A stretch of 64,000 nucleotides of DNA from Shouchella patagoniensis (GTDB taxonomy: Bacteria; Bacillota; Bacilli; Bacillales; Bacillaceae_D). The translations under genes were made by a program, and so were the position numbers. Shown one piece after another: positions 1 to 8,205 of this stretch (position 1 is its first letter; each line of letters begins with the position of its first letter). The DNA is taken from positions 1,672,565 to 1,736,564 of the forward strand of contig NZ_KV917377.1 in NCBI RefSeq assembly GCF_002019705.1, written 5' to 3'. The notes under the pieces were generated by a model, which saw only the letters and a program-made list of their open reading frames with translations, was not told where the DNA came from and made no database searches.

Positions 1-2
1 AA

Positions 3-1139
3 GAAGAACAAAAAGCCGGTGCCTTACAAGCCCAAAAAAGCTTACGTATCGCAGAACAAACTTTAGCTCATTTCAAACATGGTTTAACAAACAAATCCGC
101 CGGTGAAGTCTGTCAGATCTTATATAAAGAGTTAAATGCATGTGCAGTCGCTATGACAAACAAACATACGATTCTTGCACACATGGGTGTTGCTGCAGAT
201 CATCATAAAGCGAATATGGCGATACAAACGAAACTAACAACAGAAGTGATGGAACAAAAACAAATGATTATTGCAGGAGATAATGAGATTCACTGTAAAG
301 AATCAAACTGCCCTTTAGGCGCAGCAGTAATTGCTCCATTAATTATCCGGACAGAAGTTGTGGGGACTCTTAAGTTCTATTACCATTCAAAAAAAGAGAT
401 AACTGAACTAGAGACGGAATTGCTATCAGGGTTGACTAACCTACTCAGTAGTCAACTTGAATTAGCCGAAGCAGACCGTGCCTACCAACTTGCAAAAGAG
501 GCTGAAGTTAATGCACTCCAAGCACAAATTAGCCCTCATTTTTTGTTTAATACATTAAATACGGCAATTTCACTTATTCGTATTGATCCAATGAAAGCAC
601 GTACGATGCTCCACTCTCTTTCTCAATTTTTAAGACAAAATGTTTCTGCAACGACAATGAAACTACACCCTCTCTCTGAAGAGCTAAATCATATTAAAGC
701 TTATTTATCAATTGAAGAAGTTCGCTTTGAAGATCGTCTAACAGTTATATACAATATCGATGAGCATGTACTTAAAGTGGCGATTCCACCACTCACTTTA
801 CAGCCATTAGTAGAGAATGCGATGAAACACGGCTTTAAAAACAAACGTTCCGATTGTAGAATTTGCATTTCCGTGCGAGAAGAACAAGACTCTGTACTTC
901 TATCTGTTGAAGATAACGGCGAAGGATTTGATCCAATAAAACTAAGTAAAGCGGGTAATGAACCACTTGCTACTACGACAGGAACAGGGATTGGCCTCTA
1001 TAATAGCAATAAACGCTTACAACTAAAGTTTGGCCGTTCAGCTTCTCTCATTTTTTCGTCCAACCGCAATGAAGGAACAACCGTACGTTTTTATATACCA
1101 AAACAAACTAGAAAGGATAACCAACAGGATGAATCATAA
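3..1139 (+). CDS. lytS: LytS-type sensor histidine kinase (5'-truncated by window)
   Basis: The frame is open from base 3, so the ATG at 153 is internal and the N-terminal 5TM-LYT membrane sensor lies outside the window. What remains is a GAF-like domain (about the first 150 residues), then a LytS-type kinase domain with the phospho-His motif SPHFLFNTLN, the N box NAMKHGF, and the G boxes DNGEGFD and GTGIGL. It would phosphorylate the LytT regulator encoded next, with which it overlaps by 11 bases. In the family, LytS/BtsS kinases sense pyruvate or membrane state. The CstA-type transporter downstream favours pyruvate or a related substrate, but that is inference. Confidence 0.93.
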   Translation, partial: EEQKAGALQAQKSLRIAEQTLAHFKHGLTNKSAGEVCQILYKELNACAVAMTNKHTILAHMGVAADHHKANMAIQTKLTTEVMEQKQMIIAGDNEIHCKESNCPLGAAVIAPLIIRTEVVGTLKFYYHSKKEITELETELLSGLTNLLSSQLELAEADRAYQLAKEAEVNALQAQISPHFLFNTLNTAISLIRIDPMKARTMLHSLSQFLRQNVSATTMKLHPLSEELNHIKAYLSIEEVRFEDRLTVIYNIDEHVLKVAIPPLTLQPLVENAMKHGFKNKRSDCRICISVREEQDSVLLSVEDNGEGFDPIKLSKAGNEPLATTTGTGIGLYNSNKRLQLKFGRSASLIFSSNRNEGTTVRFYIPKQTRKDNQQDES

Positions 1140-1863
1140 ATCAATCCGCACTTTCGTCGCTGATGATGAAAAATACAGCCGAGAAGAATTGCTTTACTTG
1201 CTTCGTTTTTTCCCACAAATCGACGTCATTGGCGAAGCCCAGTCCGGTCAAGAGACAGTTGCTAAAATCATGGAATTACAACCTGATCTTCTGTTTTTAG
1301 ATATTGAAATGCCCGAGATGAATGGAACTGATGTAGCATCAATGGTGAAGCAAATGAAAAAACCTCCATTAATTGTATTCGCAACTGCTTATCCTCAATT
1401 CGCAGTTGAAGCATTTCAATTACAAGCAAAAGGCTATTTGATAAAACCAATAGATGAAACACGTTTAGCTGAAACAATTGCTCAAGTTGAAGAAGCATTG
1501 TGCCGTGCTACCAATGATGAATTAGCAAAGCCCTTAGCAAAGTTGGCAGTTGAAGGAAGTGATTCCATTCACTTTTTAGAACCAGAAACAATTGCCTATG
1601 TCTACCGTGATGATAAAAGTTCAAAAGTGATTACTCATACAAGTGCATATGAAACAAGATTACCTCTCAAAGAACTTGAAATACGATTATCACCCTATTC
1701 ATTTTTTAGAGTGCATAAAAGCTACTTAGTAAATACATCACTTATTACTGAAATGAACGCTTGGTTTAATGGTGCGTATCAACTTTCTTTAAAAGGAATT
1801 AGGGAACAGATCCCAGTCAGCCGCAATTATGTTAAACCACTTCGTGCAAAAATCGAACTTTAA
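1129..1863 (+). CDS. lytT: LytT-type response regulator (REC + LytTR)
   Basis: 244 residues. The ATG at 1129 is preferred because it has a GAAAGG site just upstream and overlaps the end of lytS; the longer frame from 1030 lies inside lytS. The receiver domain (about 1-125) has an acidic pocket (ADDE), phospho-acceptor D58 in LFLDIEMPEMNG, and a KP motif near 112. The C-terminal half is a LytTR DNA-binding domain (ending SRNYVKPLRAKI). It should bind direct repeats upstream of target promoters. The obvious candidate target is the cstA-like gene 145 bases downstream. Transcription of the pair appears to stop at the hairpin right after the stop codon. Confidence 0.93.
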   Translation: MNHKSIRTFVADDEKYSREELLYLLRFFPQIDVIGEAQSGQETVAKIMELQPDLLFLDIEMPEMNGTDVASMVKQMKKPPLIVFATAYPQFAVEAFQLQAKGYLIKPIDETRLAETIAQVEEALCRATNDELAKPLAKLAVEGSDSIHFLEPETIAYVYRDDKSSKVITHTSAYETRLPLKELEIRLSPYSFFRVHKSYLVNTSLITEMNAWFNGAYQLSLKGIREQIPVSRNYVKPLRAKIEL

Positions 1864-1893
1864 GAGCCATTTCACATCTTGGCTCTTTTTTTT
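1862..1893 (+). terminator. Rho-independent terminator after lytT
   Basis: AAGAGCCA (1862-1869) pairs with TGGCTCTT (1880-1887), followed by a run of T. It starts at the lytT stop codon, so the cstA-like gene needs its own promoter. Confidence 0.85.
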
Positions 1894-1969
1894 CGCATCT
1901 CATACCCTAATTTCGACATCTTAATACAAATACCAACACAAACAAAAACTATTTTTGTACACTTGTATT

Positions 1970-1984
1970 ATGAAAACGCATTCA
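1970..1984 (+). promoter_or_regulatory. cre (CcpA) site upstream of cstA
   Basis: ATGAAAACGCATTCA matches the B. subtilis cre consensus WTGNAANCGNWNNCW at every defined position. It lies 24 bases upstream of the transporter ATG, in the promoter/leader region, where CcpA binding would repress. This fits carbon catabolite control of CstA-type transporters. The LytT sites themselves are not obvious; the AC-rich stretch at 1927-1950 is where I would look. Confidence 0.7.
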
Positions 1985-2007
1985 CCATGATGCGAGGGGG
2001 ACGTCTT

Positions 2008-3465
2008 ATGTATACTTTTTTAGGGGCAATTGCCCTTTTATTAATAGGGTACTTTACGTATGGAAGGTTTGTTGAAAAAGTATTTCAACCAAAATCAGAA
2101 CGAACAACTCCAGCTTACACGCATAATGATGGTGTAGATTATATTCCAATGGGAAAAAATAAAAATTCCCTCATTCAGCTTATTAGTATTGCTGGTGTCG
2201 GGCCAATATTCGGACCCATTATGGGTGCTTTGTATGGACCAGTTGCATTCATCTGGATCGTTATTGGTTGTATTTTTGCAGGTGCTGTTCATGACTATCT
2301 TACAGGCATGATTTCTATTCGAAACGGTGGCGCACACTTGCCAGATCTTGCGGGAAGATTTCTCGGTAAAGCTATGAAGCATGTTGTCAATGCATTCTCT
2401 ATTTTACTCTTACTTCTTGTTGGTACGGTGTTTGTAGCTTCTCCAGCTGATTTACTTTATGATCTAGGAAACGGTTCTGTACCAGTTATGATATTTGTTG
2501 TTCTAATATTTATTTATTTCCTATTAGCAACTATTCTGCCGATTACTAAGATTATAGGAAACATCTATCCTTATATCGGAGCATTGCTTTTATTTAGTAC
2601 TGTTGGAATTGGTGTGGCTCTTGTATGGAACCAAGCTCCTATTCCGGAACTTTCATTAACAAATACTCACCCTAGTGGTGTAGCCATATTCCCACTTTTA
2701 TTCTTAACTATTTCATGTGGTGCTTTATCTGGATTCCATGCAACTCAATCACCAATTATATCGCGTACAACCCAAAATGAAAGCCAAGGGCGTAGAATTT
2801 TTTATGGTATGATGATTGCTGAAGGTATGATTGCTATGATCTGGGCTGCAGCCGCTATGAGCTTATTTGATGGTCCAATCACACTTAATGAATTAATTAA
2901 CACAATCGGTACAGGTGGAATTGTTTCAGAAATCTCGACAATGATGCTAGGACCAGTAATAGGTACCCTTGCTATCCTCGGCGTTATCATTCTACCAATT
3001 ACTTCAGGTGATACTGCATTTCGTAGCGCACGAATGATTATTGCTGATTACATTAAAGTACCTCAGAAGAAAATAATGAATCGTATTTGGATTGCGGCAC
3101 CATTATTTATCATCTCGATCATTTTAACAACGGTTGATTTTACAATGCTCTGGCAGTACTTTAATTGGGCCAATCAGTCCACTGCTGTTATCGCACTTTG
3201 GATCGGTGCAATGTTCTTATTTGTCGCTCGTAGAAACTATTGGATTGCGATCTTTCCGGCTTGGTTTATGAGTGTTACAGCTACAGCGTATATAATGAAC
3301 GCACCTATTGGTTTAAACTTGCCAATGCAAGTATCCGTTATTATTGCTGTACTATTCACTGCTTTATTAACAGTTCTATTCTTCCGCTCTGCGAAAAAGC
3401 GACGTGCGGAAAACCTCCCACTCGAAGATGATATCTCTGATTGGGAAAGCAAACAAAGCGCTTAA
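2008..3465 (+). CDS. cstA: CstA-family peptide/pyruvate transporter
   Basis: 485 residues, strongly hydrophobic with many membrane segments throughout. It carries family signatures such as the NKNSLIQLISIAGVGPIFGP region, the GAVHDYLTGM segment, SGFHATQSP and LPITSGDTAFRSAR. The start is the ATG at 2008, which follows GAGGGGG; the frame open from 1879 would add an unlikely hydrophilic/AT-rich leader. E. coli CstA and BtsT of this family import pyruvate (CstA also peptides). Here the gene sits behind a LytS/LytT pair and a cre site, so regulated pyruvate uptake is the likely role. This gene is shorter than the E. coli proteins (about 700 residues), as is common in Firmicutes. Confidence 0.9.
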   Translation: MYTFLGAIALLLIGYFTYGRFVEKVFQPKSERTTPAYTHNDGVDYIPMGKNKNSLIQLISIAGVGPIFGPIMGALYGPVAFIWIVIGCIFAGAVHDYLTGMISIRNGGAHLPDLAGRFLGKAMKHVVNAFSILLLLLVGTVFVASPADLLYDLGNGSVPVMIFVVLIFIYFLLATILPITKIIGNIYPYIGALLLFSTVGIGVALVWNQAPIPELSLTNTHPSGVAIFPLLFLTISCGALSGFHATQSPIISRTTQNESQGRRIFYGMMIAEGMIAMIWAAAAMSLFDGPITLNELINTIGTGGIVSEISTMMLGPVIGTLAILGVIILPITSGDTAFRSARMIIADYIKVPQKKIMNRIWIAAPLFIISIILTTVDFTMLWQYFNWANQSTAVIALWIGAMFLFVARRNYWIAIFPAWFMSVTATAYIMNAPIGLNLPMQVSVIIAVLFTALLTVLFFRSAKKRRAENLPLEDDISDWESKQSA

Positions 3466-3469
3466 ATTA

Positions 3470-3502
3470 ACAAGGCTGCCCGTTCTGTACGGGCAGCCTT
3501 GT
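3470..3502. terminator. Bidirectional terminator between convergent genes
   Basis: A perfect 14-bp stem (3470-3483 with 3489-3502) and a 5-base loop, with GTTTG on the plus side. It separates cstA from the convergent decarboxylase gene and could serve both. Confidence 0.85.
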
Positions 3503-3514
3503 TTGTTCATTAGA

Positions 3515-5188
3515 TTATTCCTCTATCTTTTGTTTCCGTAACCTTTTCATATAATCTGGTGCATCCATGTCTTCCTTCACAACCAGTTCAATTAAACATA
3601 GTTTGTTACGAACTTCTTCTTCCGCTTTTTTTAACGCTCCTTGTAACTGCCCTATTGTTTCAACTACTTCACAATATGTCTCTCCTCCAAACGCAGCTGG
3701 CAAGTCTGTGTAGGACCAGTTTGGAATTTCATTGTAAGCTTGATAGTCTGTCTCTGTATTTAAATATTTTTCAATCGTGTAGTCTCCATTATTTAATATG
3801 AAAATAATTGGCTTACAATCATGCCGAAGCATTGAGCTAATTTCCTGAACAGTTAATTGAACTGACCCATCTCCAGTAAATAAAAGAACTCTGCGTTCAG
3901 GATTTGCAATGCAAGCTCCAAAAGTAGCAGGGAGCGCATAACCGATTGATTGCCATCCACCTTGGGCAATATAACTGACCCCTCGCTTTAATTTTGCTTG
4001 GGACATTCCATAGAAGAAAGTGCCTGTTTCAGCTAGAACAATATCCTCTTCCTTTATAAACTGTTGCAAAAGTGGATAATACGCTTTGGCAACGAGTAAT
4101 TCTTCTTCTCTAATTTCCACCTTCTTATCGTAAGGAAATGTATACTGTGGGATTGAATCAACTTGTTTTATTCCAATATCCATCAAACCTTTTAGCATAT
4201 CATCAGCCTTTACTAAACGGTATTCCGCCTCACCAATCTTTACAAAATCAGGCTGGATTTCAATCGTTTTTTGAGGGTTTAATTCTGACGTAAAGCTCGC
4301 TGTATTCGTATCAGCCCATACAAGACCTACAGCTATAACACAATCTGCCTCTTCAACAGCTTTCCGGACGTCCTGGCTACCAAAACTCCCTGCATATACA
4401 CCGATGTAGTTTGGGTGTGCTTCATCAATTGCACCTTTCCCGTACACCATACAACTTATTGGTATATTCATACGCTGTGCCAATTGTTCCATACTGCTTT
4501 CCAGTTGAAAACTTTTCGCTTTTGAATCCGCAAGTAAAATTGTTTTCCGGCTCGTTTTAAGCAATGTTTCCGCATGGGCTAACGCATTTTGCAATAGCTT
4601 TTCTTCTGTGCTAGTATCAGTCCATTCCGCTTCACGTGGCATCAACTCATCCATTACCTCATCGTCAGCAATCATTAAGTAAACAGGCTTTTTCTTTTCT
4701 TTTGCGATCTGGATCGCTGTTTTAATCTCAAAAGCTGCATTTTCTTGAGTCAAAACAGCACTATACGCTGAAATCTCTTCAAACATGCGGCGAAACACCT
4801 GAAAATCTCCATCCATTAACGTATGATGCACAAATTTCCTAGACTTTTGTAAAGAAGAGTCTGGAGCACCAACAATATGAATAATTGGTACATTCTCGCT
4901 ATTTGCACCTGCAATCGCATTAGCTGTGCTTAATTCACCGACACCAAAAGTCGTAATTAATGCAGCCATCCCTTTTAGTCGTGCATATGCATCAGCCGCG
5001 TATCCAGCGTTCAACTCGTTCCGAGCATTAATAAATGTCAAACCTTCGTATTGTTCTAACTTATCAAGAAGAGCGAAATTGTAATCACCTGGCACGCCAA
5101 ATACATCGGTAATCCCTTCTTCTTTGATTGAATGATAAAGAAAATCACCTATAGTCGGTCGACTCAATTGACTTATTTGTTTTGCCAT
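3515..5188 (-). CDS. Thiamine-diphosphate-dependent 2-keto acid decarboxylase (IPDC/KDC family)
   Basis: 557 residues. The ATG at 5188 is chosen because AAGGAG lies about 9 bases upstream; the ATG at 5215 has none. The N-terminal PYR domain has the ThDP-activating glutamate E58 (NARNELNAGYAADAYAR) and the His-His pair (FVHHT) typical of pyruvate/indolepyruvate decarboxylases. The C-terminal PP domain has the GDGS...NNGDYTIEK metal/diphosphate motif. It should convert a 2-keto acid (phenylpyruvate, indolepyruvate or branched-chain) to an aldehyde and CO2. The substrate cannot be told from the sequence. It is a single gene between two terminators. It is not acetolactate synthase: the domain motifs and length fit the decarboxylase subfamily better. 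Confidence 0.88.
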   Translation of the reverse strand: MAKQISQLSRPTIGDFLYHSIKEEGITDVFGVPGDYNFALLDKLEQYEGLTFINARNELNAGYAADAYARLKGMAALITTFGVGELSTANAIAGANSENVPIIHIVGAPDSSLQKSRKFVHHTLMDGDFQVFRRMFEEISAYSAVLTQENAAFEIKTAIQIAKEKKKPVYLMIADDEVMDELMPREAEWTDTSTEEKLLQNALAHAETLLKTSRKTILLADSKAKSFQLESSMEQLAQRMNIPISCMVYGKGAIDEAHPNYIGVYAGSFGSQDVRKAVEEADCVIAVGLVWADTNTASFTSELNPQKTIEIQPDFVKIGEAEYRLVKADDMLKGLMDIGIKQVDSIPQYTFPYDKKVEIREEELLVAKAYYPLLQQFIKEEDIVLAETGTFFYGMSQAKLKRGVSYIAQGGWQSIGYALPATFGACIANPERRVLLFTGDGSVQLTVQEISSMLRHDCKPIIFILNNGDYTIEKYLNTETDYQAYNEIPNWSYTDLPAAFGGETYCEVVETIGQLQGALKKAEEEVRNKLCLIELVVKEDMDAPDYMKRLRKQKIEE

Positions 5189-5380
5189 ACGGGCCACTCC
5201 TTTTTTTTGCTTCATGACAACCTCACGAAGCTATACCCGATTTATGAAGCTTTGAAGAGTGGAATTCATAATTATTTAATTAGTCTTCAATTTATTTGGA
5301 TAAATATGATAATTCATGTAAATATCAAATACTTAATGACCTGGTACTAGTAACTAATATAAGATAGTAGGAAGATTTAG

Positions 5381-5776
5381 GAATTATCCTTTGCCCTCTG
5401 GCGACCTTATTCAGAAACCTCTGTGGCCATTATCGGTTTTGTTGTAATGAGCTTTTACACGCTTGCAGAACAGAATTTGACAAATAGTCTTGTCCTAAGC
5501 ATTCTTGCTGTTGTAGCCTTATTAATCGGATTTTTTCTAAAGTATGCAGCCTATTTTCTGACCGGTATTATCGTGCTACTCTCAAACACCATGTACACAA
5601 CAAGGGATGCTTGGGGCAGCTTACCTTGGTGGGTTTATTTAATGACAGCTGGGGCGGCTTTAATTAGTTTTGCCACGTACCAAGAATGGAAAAAACGTGA
5701 TGATACTCCTTCTCTGCGGGAACAATGGCACGTTTTTTCAAACAAAGTGAAACGCTACTTTAGCCGTTGGACATAA
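5381..5776 (+). pseudogene. C-terminal remnant of a multi-pass membrane protein
   Basis: The frame is open from just after a TAG at 5378 to 5776. It holds two or three membrane spans (VALLIGFFLKYAAYFLTG; WWVYLMTAGAALISFATY) and a basic tail. The only usable start is a GTG at 5423 with no ribosome site, and protein-like sequence already runs in front of it (LWRPYSETS). I therefore read it as the C-terminal end of a larger membrane protein whose front part has been lost. I do not recognise the family. No continuation is visible in the 165 bases upstream. Confidence 0.55.
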
Positions 5777-5779
5777 AGA

Positions 5780-5805
5780 AAGAGGAACCAAGCCCGGTTC
5801 CTCTT
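5780..5805 (-). terminator. Terminator for the P-loop kinase gene
   Basis: AAGAGGAACC (5780-5789) pairs with GGTTCCTCTT (5796-5805). The T-rich side (TTCTTTATG) is on the minus strand, downstream of the gene ending at 5834. Confidence 0.7.
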
Positions 5806-5833
5806 ACATAAAGTACATAAGTTGACGCTTCAA

Positions 5834-6361
5834 CTAATTAGCCTTATTTAAGGTCCTTATATAAGAGTTAATGGCTTTTTTTCCCTTTAAGCGTATAACT
5901 TTTTTATTAGCTCCACTTTCTATAAAACGTTGTAATCGATCATCCATCTTCCTTTTCCGTGGTCTATAGGTTGTTACAATAAATTTAATAAACGCATAAT
6001 CAATTTTCTCTTTACAACCGTTTGCCATATCAGAACGTGTTTTTCCCATGTTTTTCAGCCATCGTTTAAATACTCGAAACAAGCACACTCGAAGTGGCAG
6101 CTCTAAATAAATGATGGTATCTGCACGTACTGTTCTTATTCCAAACGTACTGTTATAATTTCCTTCTATGATCCAACTCTCTTGTGCCACAACCTCTCTC
6201 TGTAAAAACGAAAATTCTTCCGGTGAAGCCTCCACCCAATGTGGCTTCCAATAGAAAGTGTCCAAATGATAGACGGGCAACTCTAATGCATTTGCTAGCT
6301 TTTTGGCAAAAGTTGATTTACCGACTCCACTTGAAATACCTACAACCATCACACGCTGCAT
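5834..6361 (-). CDS. P-loop adenylate-kinase-like protein (topology modulation/FlaR-like)
   Basis: 175 residues. The Walker A motif GISSGVGKSTFAKKLA sits at the N-terminus, followed by the YHLDTFYWKPHW block and a WIIEGNYNSTF segment, both typical of the so-called DNA topology modulation protein FlaR family, a group of small AAA-type NTPases/kinases. The second half is basic. The true substrate of this family is not established, and the FlaR name is historical. Ribosome site AGGGATGA precedes the ATG. Monocistronic, ending in a hairpin. Confidence 0.82.
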   Translation of the reverse strand: MQRVMVVGISSGVGKSTFAKKLANALELPVYHLDTFYWKPHWVEASPEEFSFLQREVVAQESWIIEGNYNSTFGIRTVRADTIIYLELPLRVCLFRVFKRWLKNMGKTRSDMANGCKEKIDYAFIKFIVTTYRPRKRKMDDRLQRFIESGANKKVIRLKGKKAINSYIRTLNKAN

Positions 6362-6442
6362 ATAATCATCCCTACCTTAAGTAAAGCTTCCAACTCTATC
6401 TATCCACAAATGTATGAGCTCTCTTTGAGCTCGTACATTTAC

Positions 6443-7426
6443 TTAAATAATCCCACGAATTTGATCGTGCACATGTTCATCATAAAATGCTTTAAGTCTG
6501 TTTTTTTCATCGATTGTAAATCCACGTACATTAAATGCCCTTAAATTTTCTTGTACTTGTTTTACATTTTTAAACCCTGGAATGACTGCAGATACTTCCT
6601 CTTGATCTAATACCCAACGGAGTGATGCTTGTACGAGAGATTCCCTGCCTTCTTTAATCCAACTAACCTCGTTAACAAGGTCTACACCTTTCGTAAGTTC
6701 AAGACCACCGAAAGTCTCTCCCACATTAAATGCCTCACCATGACGATTAAACTTTCGATGATCATCCTCTGCGAATGTAGTTTCTTTCGTAAACTTTCCA
6801 GTTAGTAAACCACTCGCTAAAGGCACTCTCGCCAAAATACCAACTCCTTTTTGTTTAGCAAGAGGCAATAGTTTATCGAGTGATTTTTGACGTAACACAT
6901 TAAAAATGACTTGAAGTGCTCTAACATTTGGCTGTTCTAGACAAATCAGTCCTTCTTCAATGCTTTCCACACTGACACCATAATATCTAATTTTCCCTTC
7001 TGCTTGCAGCTTATCTAGAACATGAAACACACTGCCCTCTTCTAGAATTTTTTTTGGTGGACAATGAATTTGGTACAAATCGATCCGCTCTCTTTTTAAA
7101 CGAGTTAATGTATTTTCTAAATAAGTCCGTACAGTTTCTTCATTATAAGTATATGGGTCAGTAATATCCCCAGCTCTGCAAAATTTTGATGCTACATAGA
7201 TGTCATCTTCTCTGCCTTTAGTTGCTTGAGCTAACAACTCTTCACTATGACCATCTCCATAAACATCAGCAGTATCAAAGAAGTTGACACCTGCTTCAAT
7301 AGCCTTTTCCAATGCAAGCAATGACTGTTTATCATCTTTCTCCCCCCATGAGCCACCTATTGCCCATGTACCAAAACTCAACTCACTAATTGATAAATCG
7401 GTATTTCCAAGTTGGCGATATTTCAT
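6443..7426 (-). CDS. Aldo/keto reductase
   Basis: 327 residues. The start at 7426 has a perfect AGGAGG 9 bases upstream; the frame open from 7486 lacks one. The N-terminus MKYRQLGNTDLSISELSFGTW is typical, and the catalytic tetrad can be placed: D in FFDTADVYG, Y in VYGDGHSE, K in VASKFC and H in YQIHCPP. It should be an NADPH-dependent (beta/alpha)8-barrel oxidoreductase acting on aldehydes, ketones or sugars. The substrate is unknown. It ends close to a hairpin and appears monocistronic. Confidence 0.92.
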   Translation of the reverse strand: MKYRQLGNTDLSISELSFGTWAIGGSWGEKDDKQSLLALEKAIEAGVNFFDTADVYGDGHSEELLAQATKGREDDIYVASKFCRAGDITDPYTYNEETVRTYLENTLTRLKRERIDLYQIHCPPKKILEEGSVFHVLDKLQAEGKIRYYGVSVESIEEGLICLEQPNVRALQVIFNVLRQKSLDKLLPLAKQKGVGILARVPLASGLLTGKFTKETTFAEDDHRKFNRHGEAFNVGETFGGLELTKGVDLVNEVSWIKEGRESLVQASLRWVLDQEEVSAVIPGFKNVKQVQENLRAFNVRGFTIDEKNRLKAFYDEHVHDQIRGII

Positions 7427-7527
7427 TGGTAAAACCCTCCTAAAGGTTAAGATTTTTGAACTTGTCCGACTCATCTTATTCGACATATTGAGTTAATTCC
7501 CTTTAGCAACTGTAAACACCAATAAAA

Positions 7528-7558
7528 AGGAGTGTGTTTAGAATACACACTCCTTTCA
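7528..7558 (-). terminator. Terminator after the His/Met-rich coat-like gene
   Basis: AAAGGAGTGTGT (7528-7539) pairs with ACACACTCCTTT (7547-7558). On the minus strand it is followed by TTTTTATT, three bases past the stop codon at 7562. Confidence 0.8.
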
Positions 7559-7561
7559 CTT

Positions 7562-8089
7562 TTAGTAAAAGAATGGTGGGAAAAAGTAAGGGAAAAATCC
7601 AATTCCACCAAAACGACCATAGGGAAAGAAGCGTGGACGATACCGACGATATCTATAACCAAACTGTCTTTCTTCTTCATAATGAACATCTTCGCCCACC
7701 AATAATGTGACGCCCTCATTATTTACTTCAGTTAAAACTCCATCAACTGACTGTCCGTCATCCATTCTTAATTCAACATGGTGATCTTTCATTTGATTAC
7801 ATTGTGTTTGTATTTGCTGAAGGGCTTGCTGATTGTTAGCCATAGACGGAGAATATTCATTGTTCGTACTCGTGTGATGAGCTTGCATGTTCTCATTCAT
7901 ATTCATTTGATAACCTTGCATATTCTCATTATTCATATTCATGTGTTGACCATGCATTTGGTGATGTTGTTGAGGTATTATCCCCCCCATCTGGTTTTGC
8001 TCGTGTGAATTTCTTTCTTCTCCTTGATATTGAGGTTGTGCTCCCTGGTACCCTTGATGATGTGGGAAATTACCATGAAAATGTCTCAT
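7562..8089 (-). CDS. His/Met/Asn-rich spore-coat-like protein
   Basis: 175 residues. The ATG at 8089 has AAAGGAG 8 bases upstream; a GTG three codons earlier lacks a site. Three parts are visible: a His/Gln/Met/Asn-rich low-complexity front (repeats of the type MNMNNENMQGYQ and MNMNENMQAHH, about 40-95); a compact region about 105-140 (HHVELRMDDGQSVDGVLTEVNNEGVTLLV) that resembles a small Sm/SH3-like barrel; and an Arg/Tyr/Phe-rich tail with repeated FFPY motifs. Such composition is typical of Bacillus spore coat or exosporium proteins and could bind metals. I cannot assign it to a named coat protein. Confidence 0.7.
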   Translation of the reverse strand: MRHFHGNFPHHQGYQGAQPQYQGEERNSHEQNQMGGIIPQQHHQMHGQHMNMNNENMQGYQMNMNENMQAHHTSTNNEYSPSMANNQQALQQIQTQCNQMKDHHVELRMDDGQSVDGVLTEVNNEGVTLLVGEDVHYEEERQFGYRYRRYRPRFFPYGRFGGIGFFPYFFPPFFY

Positions 8090-8164
8090 AGCCTCCACTC
8101 CTTTCTCTTGCTACAGGGTATTCACCTAGAGCTTGCCACGTACATCATTTTCTTCACTTAATAA

Positions 8165-8200
8165 ACAAAAACCCTTTTTCTTAAGAAAAAGGGTTTTTGT
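8165..8200. terminator. Perfect 36-bp palindromic terminator (guaA end)
   Basis: A fully self-complementary stretch centred on CTTAAG, with A5CCC and GGGT5 arms. It acts as a terminator in both orientations and lies just past the guaA stop codon. Confidence 0.85.
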
Positions 8201-8205
8201 GTTTA

